DNA of 41,094 nucleotides from a virus. Positions within the stretch are counted from its first letter, which is position 1. Each line of letters starts with the position of its first letter. Position numbers and translations under genes: made by a program. The notes below the pieces were generated by a model, which was not told the origin of the DNA, ran no database searches, and saw only the letters and a list, made by a program, of their open reading frames with translations. Shown piece by piece: positions 27,828 to 37,407 of this stretch. The stretch covers positions 1-41,094 of the IMG/VR virus record IMGVR_UViG_3300043640_000096. One strand, given 5' to 3'.

Positions 27828-28205
27828 ATGGCCACCGCCCACGTCTACAACGGCGAGCCGCGCGACTACCCGACGCTCGGCTTCCACGCCGATCCCGGTG
27901 ACATCGCGTGCTTCGAGGGCCGCGCGCCCGACGAGCGCTGGTCGCCCTTCGAGGGTGACGCACCCGGAGACGCCCGCGAGCTGCCCGGTGTGCCCGACGA
28001 GGCACCCAAGCAGCCGAACAAGGCCGCCAGCGCCGCCGCATGGACCGCGTTCGCCATCGTCGATGGCTCGTTCCAGGTGGCCACCGGCACGCACCCGGAC
28101 GCCGCCAGCCGCAAGGCCATCGTCGACCACTACACCGCGGCCGACGGCGAGCAGCCCAGCGACACCGACCCGAACGCCGGCGAGCCGGCCAACACCCAGG
28201 AGTAG
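27828..28205 (+). CDS. hypothetical structural-region protein (125 aa)
   Basis: ATG 27828 with GAGAGGTGA ribosome-binding site. Beta-rich start (HVYNGEPRDYPTLGFHADPGD), Pro/Asp linker, short helical middle (ASAAAWTAFAIVDGSFQVATG) and an acidic C-terminus. It lies just before the tail tube gene; may be a minor head-tail protein. Confidence 0.55.
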   Translation: MATAHVYNGEPRDYPTLGFHADPGDIACFEGRAPDERWSPFEGDAPGDARELPGVPDEAPKQPNKAASAAAWTAFAIVDGSFQVATGTHPDAASRKAIVDHYTAADGEQPSDTDPNAGEPANTQE

Positions 28206-28208
28206 GCC

Positions 28209-29201
28209 ATGCCGACGATCACGGGCAGCACTGCGAGCACCTTCAAGACAGTCCTGGGCATCGCGAAAGAGCCGCAGCCCGCGACCGGCACGCTCGTCCC
28301 GCCGACCGACTTCATCCCGGTCCGCAAGTTCGACGTCAAGAACACCGTCACCAAGCTGCTCGACCAGTCCTGGCGCGGCGCGATGGTCGAGACGACCGGC
28401 GTCCAGAACGGAACCCAGTCGGCGTCCATCGCCATCGAGGGTGACGCCTTCCCTGACACCATCGGCTACTACGTCGTCGGCATGCTCGGCGACCTCGCCA
28501 CGGTCGGCTCGACCGCGCCCTTCACGCACACCGTGGCGCTGCTTAACAGCGGCAACGGCCAGCCGGTCAGCTACTCGATCACCGACTCGGACTCGTTGTC
28601 CACTCGCGGCTACGCCTCGACCCGGTGGACCGACTTCTCGCTGACCTACGACGCCAGCAAGTTGCTGACCTACTCGGCGACCGGCCTGTGCTGGGCCACG
28701 CAGGGCACCGGCAGCGCGCCCACCCAGTCGTACTCGACGATCCTGCCCGCGCCGTCGTGGGAGTGCGCCGCCAGCTACGGCGGCAGCGCGACCGGTGTCG
28801 TCCAGTCCGCCGAACTGTCGTGGAAGCGCAGCGGTGCGGAGGCCATCTTCACCCTGCAGAACTCGCAGAACCCCTACGAGATCCACGTCGGACAGATCAC
28901 CCTCGTCTCCAAGATCACCATCGTGGCAGCCGACGAGACCTGGCTGACGGACTACCTCGCCGACACCACCAAGCCGCTCGTGCTCAACATGACCCCGGCA
29001 GGGTCCGCGGCCACGCAGATCCAGGTCACCATGACCGGCCACAACCTGCAGAACGTCAACAAGAGCAAGGGCAAGAGCTACATCGAGTTCGAGGTCGAGG
29101 GCCTCGCCGTCGGCAACACCGTCGACGTCGGCACATCGGCCGGCTACTCGCCCTGCAAGGTCGTCCTGCAGAACGCGAAGCCTTCCGGCACCTACGCCTG
29201 A
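28209..29201 (+). CDS. major tail tube protein (330 aa)
   Basis: Forms the tail tube. Ser/Thr/Gly-rich beta protein with features of actinophage tail tubes: IPVRKFDVKNTVTKLLDQSW, IAIEGDAFPDTIGYYVVGML (about 75-94) and AELSWKRSGAEAIFTLQN. The last part, KGKSYIEFEVEGLAVGNT, closes the fold. It lies immediately before the frameshifted tail chaperones, the diagnostic position for the tube gene. Confidence 0.78.
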   Translation: MPTITGSTASTFKTVLGIAKEPQPATGTLVPPTDFIPVRKFDVKNTVTKLLDQSWRGAMVETTGVQNGTQSASIAIEGDAFPDTIGYYVVGMLGDLATVGSTAPFTHTVALLNSGNGQPVSYSITDSDSLSTRGYASTRWTDFSLTYDASKLLTYSATGLCWATQGTGSAPTQSYSTILPAPSWECAASYGGSATGVVQSAELSWKRSGAEAIFTLQNSQNPYEIHVGQITLVSKITIVAADETWLTDYLADTTKPLVLNMTPAGSAATQIQVTMTGHNLQNVNKSKGKSYIEFEVEGLAVGNTVDVGTSAGYSPCKVVLQNAKPSGTYA

Positions 29202-29225
29202 TCCACCCAGCAAGGAGCGCCCACC

Positions 29226-29648
29226 ATGCACGACATCAACCTTCCCTCCGGGGCAACCGCCACGATGAAGGACTCCGACGACCTCACATACGGCGACCGC
29301 GAGGACTTCCTCGCGTCCATGCGGATCGACCTGGACGGCAAGGCCCAGGGAGTCACCGGCGGCCGGATCATGGCCGACATGGAGCGCGGCCTCATCTCGG
29401 CGGCCGTGGTCGCCTGGACCGTCACGCACCCGACGACCAATGCGGCCCTGCCGATCCCGTCCGTGTCGCCGAAGTCGCTGCGGGACCTGAAGAACAAGGA
29501 CATCCAGGCCCTCTACGGCGACGCCCGCAACCTCAAGGACGACCTGTTCCCGGAGGACTTCGGGCCGGACAGCGCCGTCAAGAAGGACCCGGCGACCGGT
29601 GAGCTGACGACGAACACCGAGTCCCCTACTTCGCCCTCGGTCGCCTAG
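29226..29648 (+). CDS. tail assembly chaperone, short form (140 aa)
   Basis: Chaperone for the tape measure protein (lambda gpG-like). ATG 29226 with AAGGAG. Helical protein with MRIDLDGKAQGVTGG and KSLRDLKNKDIQALYGDAR. Near the end, CCCCT (29623-29627) allows a -1 shift that gives a longer form ending at 29869. The 0-frame stop is TAG 29646-29648. Confidence 0.8.
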   Translation: MHDINLPSGATATMKDSDDLTYGDREDFLASMRIDLDGKAQGVTGGRIMADMERGLISAAVVAWTVTHPTTNAALPIPSVSPKSLRDLKNKDIQALYGDARNLKDDLFPEDFGPDSAVKKDPATGELTTNTESPTSPSVA

Positions 29649-29869
29649 AACGCTACCTGCGCTCAGGCGATTCGAGGGCACTAGAGGCCGTCCCGCATCG
29701 CGTCCAGAACATCTACGAGACGTACAAGATCATGCGGATGTTCCCCGGCATCGACCACCCGGACGGGGTGAAGCGGCTGCCGGGGTCGTTCGTGGAGTGG
29801 TCCATCCAGATCGACCTCATCGAGCGGCAGATCGAGGCCGAGCGCGAAGCGAGGCGGTGGAGCACGTGA
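29627..29869 (+). CDS. tail assembly chaperone extension (T part) reached by -1 frameshift
   Basis: The -1 frame is open from just after a TGA at 29600-29602 to the TGA at 29867-29869. A convincing protein follows the shift: YFALGRLERYLRSGDSRALE, later IYETYKIMRMFPGID and a Glu/Arg-rich end (ERQIEAEREARRW). No start codon of its own is placed well. The shift is proposed where tRNA-Pro on CCT (29625-29627) re-pairs with CCC (29624-29626), giving a fusion of about 214 residues. The G/GT arrangement of long-tailed phages is well established. Confidence 0.7.
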   Translation, partial: YFALGRLERYLRSGDSRALEAVPHRVQNIYETYKIMRMFPGIDHPDGVKRLPGSFVEWSIQIDLIERQIEAEREARRWST

Positions 29870-30351
29870 GCGACATCCGCATCACCTTCGACGGGGTGGA
29901 CGCGCTCGTCGCGGCCATCAACGGCCGCGCCGACCGCGGCCCCGACATGGCCAAGAGCACGGCCCAGAAGATGGCGCTCGCGTTCATCGCCGAGGCCAAA
30001 CGCAACGCCACCGGGCCGGCCCGCATCGCCGGGCGGGAACGGCGCACCCGCGGCCGCAAGGGCAAGCCGTCGCAAACCCTGTCGTGGGGTGCGGGCGGTC
30101 CGGGCGTGGTGAGCGGCTTCATGCGCGGGTCCATCCAGGTCCGCACCGACGCGGGCGCGGGCGGGCGATGGGAGACCACCGTCCACCCGTCCGGCCCGTA
30201 CTACCGCCGGCTCGAACTCGGCTTCACCGGCACCGACTCGCTCGGGCGCCGCTACGCCCAGCCGCCCTACCCGTTCATGCGGCCAGCCCTGGCCACCGTG
30301 CGCGCCAAGGCCGCCGGGATCGCTCGCAAGGGATTCGCCGACGCAGCATGA
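29866..30351 (+). CDS. HK97 gp10-like tail completion/minor tail protein (161 aa)
   Basis: GTGA overlap with the chaperone extension. ITFDGVDALVAAINGRADRG at the start and the C-terminal PYYRRLELGFTG...YPFMRPALATV (about 107-142) match the HK97 gp10-like family, which helps close the tail-proximal end. The usual place of this gene is before the tail tube; here it comes after the chaperones, which is less common. Confidence 0.68.
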   Translation: MSDIRITFDGVDALVAAINGRADRGPDMAKSTAQKMALAFIAEAKRNATGPARIAGRERRTRGRKGKPSQTLSWGAGGPGVVSGFMRGSIQVRTDAGAGGRWETTVHPSGPYYRRLELGFTGTDSLGRRYAQPPYPFMRPALATVRAKAAGIARKGFADAA

Positions 30352-30366
30352 GAGAGGCGGTGCCCG

Positions 30367-32793
30367 ATGGCCGACGAACTGCCTCCCGTCGTCGCCCGGC
30401 TCATCGCGGACACCGCCGACTTCGTCACGAAGATGCGCGCCGCCGGGCAGTCCGCGAAGGACTCGCTCGACGACGCCTCGTCGTCCATCCACGACGACAC
30501 CTCGTCGATGCGGACCGACTTCGACGACACCGCCCAACGGTCGGACAACCTCGGTGTCCGCCTCGGGCAGGCGTTCTCCAACCTCGGCAGCGCCATCGGA
30601 TTCAAGGTCGCATCCGCGTTCGGCGCGTTCAAGCACGCCGAGGACGACGCCGCCAAGAGCGCCGAGGACGTAAAGAGCAAGGTCGGGGAAGCGGACCGCT
30701 CCCTCGACGACCTCGCCCGATCGGCGGCAAATGCCAGTCAGGGCCTGTGGGCCATGACGCAGAACTTCGGCAACGCGGGCGGCGCGTCCGACGCGCTCAA
30801 GTCCCACGTGGGCATCATGTCCGCGGGCATCGTCTCCGCGATGGGCCCGCTGTCCGGCGCGCTCGCACTCGGCCCGGTCGCCCTGTTCGCCGGCATCGGC
30901 ATCGCCGCCGAGAAGTCCAACAAGACAGTGGACGCCGCGACGAAGTCCATGGCCAGCACGGTCAAGACGACTCTGGCCTCAGCGTTCACACCGATCGTGC
31001 CGGTCATCGCCGGGGTGATGAAGGAAGTCCAGGGCGCGGTGAAGACGCTCGCCCCCGTCTTCCGACAGGCAGCGCAGGCGATCGCGCCGATCATCGGCAC
31101 GCTCGGCGACACGTTCGTCAGCCTCGGCACGATGCTCGTGCAGGGCCTCGCCCCGGTGCTGCGCTCCGTCACGCCCGTGATCCAAGCCGTCTCCAACGGG
31201 CTCATCACCCTGGTCAACGGGCTGATGAACGTGTTGCAGAACCTCAACTTCTCGGGCGCCGCAGCCGGGTTGAACATGCTGTTCAACGCGCTCGGCCAGA
31301 TACTGCCGATCCTCGGGCACCTGATCAACGCGCTCGTGCCGCTGGGCAACGCGATCCTCTCGGCGGTGCTGCCGCCGTTGCTGGACCTGGTCAGCTCTCT
31401 GGAGTCCGCACTGGAGCCCGTGATCCGCGCGATCACGCCGCTCGTGAAGCCACTGGCCGGCGTGTTCGTCGCGCTCGCGCAGACGTTCATGGCCCTGTTC
31501 CAGGCGATCGCCCCGCTCATCGGCCCCATCGTCCAGCTGATCACGACGATGCTGGGCATGGACACCGTGCTCGAAGCGCTGCAGCCGCTGTTCGCCGCGG
31601 TGTCGCGGGTCATCCAGTCGCTGATGCCGATCATCCTGCAGATCGCGGCCGTGGTGTCCGGCGCACTCACCGCCGCGTTCGTGGCCATCGCGAAGGCACT
31701 CGCCCCGATCATCCCCGTGCTCGGCCAGGTAGCGCGCACTCTGCTCACCGCACTGCTCACGGTCGTCAAGGCCCTCGCGCCGATCCTGGGTCAGCTGGCC
31801 TCGATGCTCGGGATGATCCTCAAGGCCGTGGCGCCACTGCTGCCGCCGCTCGCCCAGCTGGTGTCCACTGTGCTCACCGCGCTGCTCGCGATCCTCAAGC
31901 CGCTGATGCCCGCCATCATGGCGATCGTCAAGGCGCTCATCTCGATCCTGCCCGCCGTGATCCCGATCATCAACATCGTCAGCCAGCTGGTGGTGGCCAT
32001 CTCGCCGCTGCTGGTGATCCTGGCCAAGCTGGTCGCCGCGATCATCGGCCCCGTCGTCGCCGTCCTGGCCGTCGCAGTCACCGCCATCCTCAAGGTCGCC
32101 GCCGCGTTCCTCGGCCCCGCGATCCAGGCGGTCCGCGACTTCGTGACCATGATCAGCGGGTTCATCTCCGGCGTCCTGCAGATCTTCAAAGGCCTGTGGG
32201 AGTTCGTGTCCGGCGTGTTCACCGGCAACTGGTCGCGGGCCTGGCAGGGCATCAAGGACATCTTCGGCGGCGTGTTCAAGGCAATCGGCTCGATCGCCAA
32301 GGGCATCTTCAACATCGGCGCCGACATCATCCACGGCCTGATCGCGGGCATCGAGTCCGCCGTCTCCGGCCTGTGGAACATCATCACGTCGATCGCCTCG
32401 GGCATCAAGAACGTGTTCAAGGGCGCGCTGTCCATCTTCTCGCCCAGCCGCGTGATGGCCGACGAGATCGGCCAGCCCATCGTCGCCGGTATCGCCAAGG
32501 GCATCACCGACAACCTGCACCACGTCGTGAACGCGGCCAACCAGGTCAAGGGCGCCGCACTCGGCGCGCTGTCCGGCACGGCCAGCCTCGGCGTCACAGC
32601 GGGCGGCCAGATGCTCCCGGCCGGCGCGCTGGGCTCCGGCTCACCGCCGGTCCAGGTGTTCGTCCAGGGCTCGATCATCGACACCCAGGGCCTGTTCCAG
32701 GCCGTGCAGACCGGGACACTGCGCAACCGCAACAACTCCAACCAGAACGGCCTGCAGTCCACGTTCCGGCGACCGGCAGGAGCAGCGGCATGA
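30367..32793 (+). CDS. tape measure protein (808 aa)
   Basis: Sets tail length: about 808 residues predicts a tail of roughly 120 nm at 1.5 A per residue. N-terminal helical part (1-130) with Asp/Ser-rich coiled coil. A very long hydrophobic stretch (about 150-610) of loose repeats in the form LxPVLxxVxPxI follows, for example LAPVLRSVTPVIQAV. Then come FKGLWEFVSGVFTGNWSRAW (about 610-630), the classic SIFSPSRVM motif (about 690) and a Gly/Gln-rich end. ATG 30367 after AGAGAGGCGG. Confidence 0.92.
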   Translation: MADELPPVVARLIADTADFVTKMRAAGQSAKDSLDDASSSIHDDTSSMRTDFDDTAQRSDNLGVRLGQAFSNLGSAIGFKVASAFGAFKHAEDDAAKSAEDVKSKVGEADRSLDDLARSAANASQGLWAMTQNFGNAGGASDALKSHVGIMSAGIVSAMGPLSGALALGPVALFAGIGIAAEKSNKTVDAATKSMASTVKTTLASAFTPIVPVIAGVMKEVQGAVKTLAPVFRQAAQAIAPIIGTLGDTFVSLGTMLVQGLAPVLRSVTPVIQAVSNGLITLVNGLMNVLQNLNFSGAAAGLNMLFNALGQILPILGHLINALVPLGNAILSAVLPPLLDLVSSLESALEPVIRAITPLVKPLAGVFVALAQTFMALFQAIAPLIGPIVQLITTMLGMDTVLEALQPLFAAVSRVIQSLMPIILQIAAVVSGALTAAFVAIAKALAPIIPVLGQVARTLLTALLTVVKALAPILGQLASMLGMILKAVAPLLPPLAQLVSTVLTALLAILKPLMPAIMAIVKALISILPAVIPIINIVSQLVVAISPLLVILAKLVAAIIGPVVAVLAVAVTAILKVAAAFLGPAIQAVRDFVTMISGFISGVLQIFKGLWEFVSGVFTGNWSRAWQGIKDIFGGVFKAIGSIAKGIFNIGADIIHGLIAGIESAVSGLWNIITSIASGIKNVFKGALSIFSPSRVMADEIGQPIVAGIAKGITDNLHHVVNAANQVKGAALGALSGTASLGVTAGGQMLPAGALGSGSPPVQVFVQGSIIDTQGLFQAVQTGTLRNRNNSNQNGLQSTFRRPAGAAA

Positions 32794-35600
32794 CGCCACC
32801 CCCGGTCGTCTGGGACGAGGCCATCGCGTTCCCCTCCAGCGCGGACGGCACCGCCGGACTGCCCATCTACTGGATCTCCGTCGCCGAACGGGTGCGAGAC
32901 CAGGCGTCCACCTCGCGCGGCAAGCAGTACGAATGGGACCAGCAGCAGGCCGGGAACTACCAGCCCACCCTCATCAACACCGACCAGGCCCTGCTGCCCA
33001 CCAACACCGCCTCGCCCTACAGCCCGAACGTGCTGCCGCGGCGGCCGTACCGCAAGCGGTTCCAGTTCCCCGCCACCCAGCAACTGCTCACGGGCGATCA
33101 GGCCACGATGGGCGAGGCCACCGGCTTCCCCGCGGGCACGCTCATCACCGCGTTGCCGCTGGCATCCGCCTACGACGCCAACGCCCAGCTCGTCACGTCC
33201 GGCACCGCGTTCCAGGGCACGCTCGTCGCCAGCGCGTCCATCCCCACCAGCTCGACGCTCGGCGGCGACATCTTCGGCGGCAGCGGCTGGACCGTCCACA
33301 CGGGCGCGGCGCACACGTTCAGCGGCTACGTGCGCATCCCCACCGGCACGCAGAACCTGTCGATGATCCCCGTGCTGCGCTGGCGCGACACGAACGGCAA
33401 CGTGCTCGCCACCTCGTCGGGCACCCCGACCACCATCACCGCGGGCAGCGCGACGTGGGTCCGCCTGTCCGTGTCCGCCACGCCGCCCTTCGGGGTCGCG
33501 GGCGGCGGGGTCGCGATCGTGCTGAACACGAACACCACGACCACCGAGGCCGTGCAGACCGACGCCTGGCAGATCGAGCTGGCCGCCGCACCGTCCACGT
33601 GGGTCCAGCCCGGCGTGTGGGGCTCGATCATCAACGGGTGGACCGACAGGTGGCCGCAGGTCTACACGCTCGGCGGCACCTACACCACCACCACGCCCAT
33701 CGTGGTCGACACCTTCGCCCGGTTCTCGCAGGTGTTCCCGCTGCCCCCGTTCTACAGCGACGTCCTCGCCCTGAACCCGACGTTCTTCTACCCGCTCGAC
33801 GACCCGCAGGGCTCCACGGTGTTCCGCGAGCTGACGGGCAACGCCAACCCGGCACCGATCTCGGCAGCCCCACGCGGGCCGGGCACGGTCGCGGGCGGCG
33901 ACAGCATCCAGGCGACGATCCCCGCCGGACTCTTCCTGGGCGCGCCGGGCCCCGCCGTCAAGATGACCAACCCCAACCTGCCGGCGGCCGCCTTCTCGCA
34001 GAGCTGCTCCTGCATCGAACTCGACCGGGTCGGCATCACCGGGCCGCCGGAGACCGGCGGCTGGACGCGCATGATCGCGTTCAACAACACCGTGGCCGGC
34101 GGCAGTCTCTGGGTGGGACAGAACGCCGGTTTCGAGTTCACCAGCGCGCAGGGCTTCTTCATCTCCGGGAACGGCGGCGTCGAACTCGAAGGCGCCACCA
34201 CCGACCCGATCTACAGTCCAGGCGCCGGCCAGTGGACCGACGGCAACTGGCACCTGATGTTCCTGACCAACTCGACCAACGGCCTGACCTTCACCGTCTA
34301 CGTCGATGGCGTCCAGCAGTTCACCAGTACCGCGGCAGTCAACCAGACCCCGAAGGGGATCGTCGCCGACGCGGTCGGTGCGACCATCGACCCAGGCGGC
34401 GGCGGGTTCAACACCGGCTACAACGGCGACGTCGCCCACGTGGCCGAGTGGCCCGTCGCTCTCTCGTCGGCGCAGATCGTCAACCTGCACACCTCGTGGC
34501 GCCTCGCGTGGCAGGGCGACAGCTCCGGCGACCGGTACAACCGCATCCTCAACTGGTCCGGGTACACCAACGCCCGGTTCGTGCCCGACGGCGCGACGCA
34601 GGACATGGGCCCGGCCACCGACGTGGACGGCAACACCGACACCTTCACCCTGCTGAACAACGTCACGACGACCGAGAACGGCAACCACTACATCAGCGAG
34701 TCCGGCGTCGTCACCTTCGAGCCCCGGACGGTGCGCTACAACCAGCTCTCTCCGACGTGGACGTTCGGTGCGAACGCCGCGGCCGGGGAGCTGCCGTACG
34801 CGGACGTGGCGTTCGACTTCGACCTGGACCACGTCACCAACGACACTCAGATCACGCAGCAGATGACCAACCAGGTGTTCACCGCGTCCGACCCGGTGAG
34901 CCAGGCGACGTACGACACGCTCACCCTGCAGCGCACCATCAACGTCACCAACCCGCTGGAGTGCGTGGACGCCGCGACCTACCTGGTGAACCGGTACTCG
35001 CAGCCGCTGTTGCGGGTCGACTCGATCACGCTCAACCCGTCGCGCACGCCCGCACTGTGGGCCGTGCTGGCCACCATGGACATCTCGGCCCGCATCCGTG
35101 TCAACGTCCGCCAGGTCGGCACGCCGACCTCCACGCCCACCATCACCTTCGACGGGTTCGTCGAGCAGATCGCGTGGACAGTGGACGCCAGCTCGGGCGA
35201 CACGCTCGCCGTGTGCCAGGTATCGCCCGCCGACCTCAACCTGTACTGGGTGCTGTCGGCGCTACACACCACGGTGATCACGCCGGTCACGGCGGGCGCG
35301 ACTGCGGTCATCCTGGCCGCCCTGCCCGACTCGGCCAGCAACCCGGCGAAGGCGTCGTTCTGCTTCGGCCTGCAGATGACCCTGGACCCCGGCACAGCCA
35401 ACGCGGAGACCCTGACGGTGGCGTCGTTCTCGGCGACCTCGCCGGGCTACGTGGCCTTCACCGTCACGTTCACCACGGCCATGGCACACAACCACGGCAA
35501 CGGAGCGCTCGTGTGCGAGAAGCTGCCCGCCGGGATCACCGACCCGACCACATGGGACATCGCCTCGATCCTGGGCACGTCCACCACCCTGGCCTACTGA
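32790..35600 (+). CDS. large minor tail/distal tail protein with lectin-like (LamG) domain (936 aa)
   Basis: ATGA overlap with the tape measure gene. N-terminal region (1-110) may attach to the tail. Next is a beta domain at about 120-280 (TFSGYVRIPTGTQNLSMIPV, carbohydrate-binding-module-like). A concanavalin A/LamG-like domain spans about 331-565: it starts FFYPLDDPQG, contains WHLMFLTNSTNGLTFTVYVDG and ends with VAEWPVALSSAQIVNLHTSW. The last third resembles a baseplate/tail-tip domain. It probably combines distal tail and receptor-binding roles, since no separate Dit gene is seen. Confidence 0.75.
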   Translation: MTPPPVVWDEAIAFPSSADGTAGLPIYWISVAERVRDQASTSRGKQYEWDQQQAGNYQPTLINTDQALLPTNTASPYSPNVLPRRPYRKRFQFPATQQLLTGDQATMGEATGFPAGTLITALPLASAYDANAQLVTSGTAFQGTLVASASIPTSSTLGGDIFGGSGWTVHTGAAHTFSGYVRIPTGTQNLSMIPVLRWRDTNGNVLATSSGTPTTITAGSATWVRLSVSATPPFGVAGGGVAIVLNTNTTTTEAVQTDAWQIELAAAPSTWVQPGVWGSIINGWTDRWPQVYTLGGTYTTTTPIVVDTFARFSQVFPLPPFYSDVLALNPTFFYPLDDPQGSTVFRELTGNANPAPISAAPRGPGTVAGGDSIQATIPAGLFLGAPGPAVKMTNPNLPAAAFSQSCSCIELDRVGITGPPETGGWTRMIAFNNTVAGGSLWVGQNAGFEFTSAQGFFISGNGGVELEGATTDPIYSPGAGQWTDGNWHLMFLTNSTNGLTFTVYVDGVQQFTSTAAVNQTPKGIVADAVGATIDPGGGGFNTGYNGDVAHVAEWPVALSSAQIVNLHTSWRLAWQGDSSGDRYNRILNWSGYTNARFVPDGATQDMGPATDVDGNTDTFTLLNNVTTTENGNHYISESGVVTFEPRTVRYNQLSPTWTFGANAAAGELPYADVAFDFDLDHVTNDTQITQQMTNQVFTASDPVSQATYDTLTLQRTINVTNPLECVDAATYLVNRYSQPLLRVDSITLNPSRTPALWAVLATMDISARIRVNVRQVGTPTSTPTITFDGFVEQIAWTVDASSGDTLAVCQVSPADLNLYWVLSALHTTVITPVTAGATAVILAALPDSASNPAKASFCFGLQMTLDPGTANAETLTVASFSATSPGYVAFTVTFTTAMAHNHGNGALVCEKLPAGITDPTTWDIASILGTSTTLAY

Positions 35601-35609
35601 GGAGGCGCT

Positions 35610-36146
35610 ATGCCCGTCGGTGTACCGGTACCGGCCAACGGCGTCGCCGGAGTCGACGTGTCCGCAGCGTTCTGGAACGCGCAGGTCCGCGACGCCATCA
35701 CGTTCCTGGCCAACCCGCCGCACTGCGTCATGTACCAGACGGTGTCGCAGGCCATCACCGGCAACACCGCGATCCTGTTCGACACCAACGAAATCGACTC
35801 GTACGGCGGACACTCGACGGTCACGAACACGGCGCAGTACGTGGCGCAGGTCGTCGGCTGGTACCAGTGCAGCGGCGTCGTCGCGTTCAATGCGAGCGGC
35901 ACGGCGGGGTCGACGCGACAGGCCATATGGTTCAAGAACGGCGTCGCAGTACCCGCCGCTGCCGCGACTACCTGGGCGCAGGCCGTGACCTCCGTGAACA
36001 CGTCACCCGCGTCAGTGACGCGCGAGATCTTCCTGAACGTGGGCGACTTCGTGTCGCTCCTCGGCAGCGCTACGGATGCCGCGCACACGCAGGCAGCCTC
36101 GGTGTCCGTCGCCTGCATGGCCACGATCCGATGGGTGCACTCATGA
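35610..36146 (+). CDS. tail fibre-knob-like protein (178 aa)
   Basis: ATG 35610 with GAGGAGG. Short N-terminal helix (VDVSAAFWNAQVRDAITFLANPP) that looks like a tail-attachment segment. The beta-rich domain that follows, VMYQTVSQAITGNTAILFDT then YSGGH-type strands, resembles C1q/TNF-like trimeric knobs. Likely a trimeric receptor-binding component. ATGA overlap with the next gene. Confidence 0.6.
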   Translation: MPVGVPVPANGVAGVDVSAAFWNAQVRDAITFLANPPHCVMYQTVSQAITGNTAILFDTNEIDSYGGHSTVTNTAQYVAQVVGWYQCSGVVAFNASGTAGSTRQAIWFKNGVAVPAAAATTWAQAVTSVNTSPASVTREIFLNVGDFVSLLGSATDAAHTQAASVSVACMATIRWVHS

Positions 36147-37378
36147 TCACGACAGAGGCCGACCTGCAAGCAGCGCTCCTGCTCGGCGGCGACATCGTGT
36201 GCGACCCGACCGTCACCATCGCGCTCGACGCCACGATGGTCGTCGGCGTGCCGAACACGCGCCTGCTCGGCGGCACGTTCACCGTCGCCACCGGGCCCGC
36301 ATTCCAGGTCACGGCGAGCGACGTCGAGATCGCCGGACTGTCCATCACGGGCCCCGGCGGCACCACCCTGGACGCGACCCAGAAGCTGATCTACGTGCTC
36401 GGCACGAAGGCGGCACCGCTGTTCCGGGTGGACATCCACGACTGCCGCCTAACCGGGTCGGTGTCCGACTCAGTGTGGATGGAGTGGTGCGTCGACTCGA
36501 CGGTGCACGACAACGTCATCACCTCGTTCCTCGACTCGGGCGTCATGGTCGTCTCCGGCGACCGGGTCTCCGTCACCGGCAACGCCATCGCCGACGGACG
36601 CATCGCCACCGGCGCGGTCGAGGTCTACGGCATCGCCTTCACCGACCTCACCAACCTGGCGGCCGACCGGTCGAAGCACTGCATCGTCGCGAACAACTCG
36701 GTGCGACTGATCGACTGGGAGGGCATCGACACGCACGGCGGTGACGGCATCGTCGTCACCGGCAACAGCGTGACTGCCTGCCGCCGATCCATCGCCCTCG
36801 TCACCGGGTCGGCCAGCCGGATCACCGCGCCCACCGGGTGCGTAGTCACCGGCAACGCCATCGACGCCGCCGGCTGCCGCGTCACGGCGGACATCGGCAT
36901 CTTCCTTGCGGGCATCTCCGGCACGCCGGCCAGCGCCACGATCACCGGCAACCGGATCGCTGGCTACGACGGCACCAGTCAGACCCCGATCTCGACCAGC
37001 AATTGGGACCGCGCCAACACCTTCGTCGGCGGCAACAGCCGCCCACACGTCCCCTGGACCACAGTCACCCTGGCCGGCGGCTGGACCGCCAACACGTCCT
37101 TCCCGCCGCAGTACATGGTCGACGGCAACACCGTCACACTCCGCGGCGGTGCCATCCCGCCCGCCGGGGGCATCTCCGGACACCCCGGCATCGGCACGCT
37201 GGGCAACGCGGCCGCCTGGCCCGCGACGCGCGACTTCTACGCCACCACAAAGGGCAGCTCGGCCACCGCTGGGATCGGCGTGCTCAACGTCGACGTCGAC
37301 GGCAGCTTCCGCGTCGAGTACGGGTCCACGAGCGACACCTTCACCTACTGGCTGACTGGCTCGTACCAAGCAATCTGA
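36143..37378 (+). CDS. right-handed beta-helix tail protein, possible depolymerase (411 aa)
   Basis: ATG 36143 overlaps the previous stop. Repeated turns typical of parallel beta-helices (PbH1): VTGNAIADG, VANNSVRLID, VTGNSVTACR, VTGNAIDAAG and ITGNRIAGYD, between about 135 and 280. C-terminal beta domain with VTLAGGWTANTSFPPQYMVD. Such proteins are often tailspikes that cut or bind surface polysaccharide; no catalytic residues could be picked out. Adjacent tail proteins support a receptor role. Confidence 0.75.
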   Translation: MITTEADLQAALLLGGDIVCDPTVTIALDATMVVGVPNTRLLGGTFTVATGPAFQVTASDVEIAGLSITGPGGTTLDATQKLIYVLGTKAAPLFRVDIHDCRLTGSVSDSVWMEWCVDSTVHDNVITSFLDSGVMVVSGDRVSVTGNAIADGRIATGAVEVYGIAFTDLTNLAADRSKHCIVANNSVRLIDWEGIDTHGGDGIVVTGNSVTACRRSIALVTGSASRITAPTGCVVTGNAIDAAGCRVTADIGIFLAGISGTPASATITGNRIAGYDGTSQTPISTSNWDRANTFVGGNSRPHVPWTTVTLAGGWTANTSFPPQYMVDGNTVTLRGGAIPPAGGISGHPGIGTLGNAAAWPATRDFYATTKGSSATAGIGVLNVDVDGSFRVEYGSTSDTFTYWLTGSYQAI

Positions 37379-37407
37379 CCCTGTCCGCGACCGAGAGCGG
37401 AGATGAC

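Noticed and set aside
27807-29681. Long leftward frame antisense to the tail tube region
   Set aside because: Same shadow effect; no independent support.
30979-32523. Leftward Asp/Gln/His-rich frame antisense to the tape measure gene
   Set aside because: The odd composition comes from reading the hydrophobic repeats backwards, not from a gene.
31791-34832. Very long leftward reading frame (over 1000 codons) antisense to the tape measure and tail genes
   Set aside because: It is a mirror of GC-rich codons in the rightward genes. The translation is low-complexity Arg/Val/Gly/Asp-rich with no domain, and it crosses a gene boundary on the other strand.
30084-35600. A 1838-codon rightward frame spanning the gp10-like, tape measure and lectin genes
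   Set aside because: Only its 3' part (from 32790) is the real tail gene. The upstream part is an out-of-frame shadow of the tape measure gene, rich in Arg/His/Gly.
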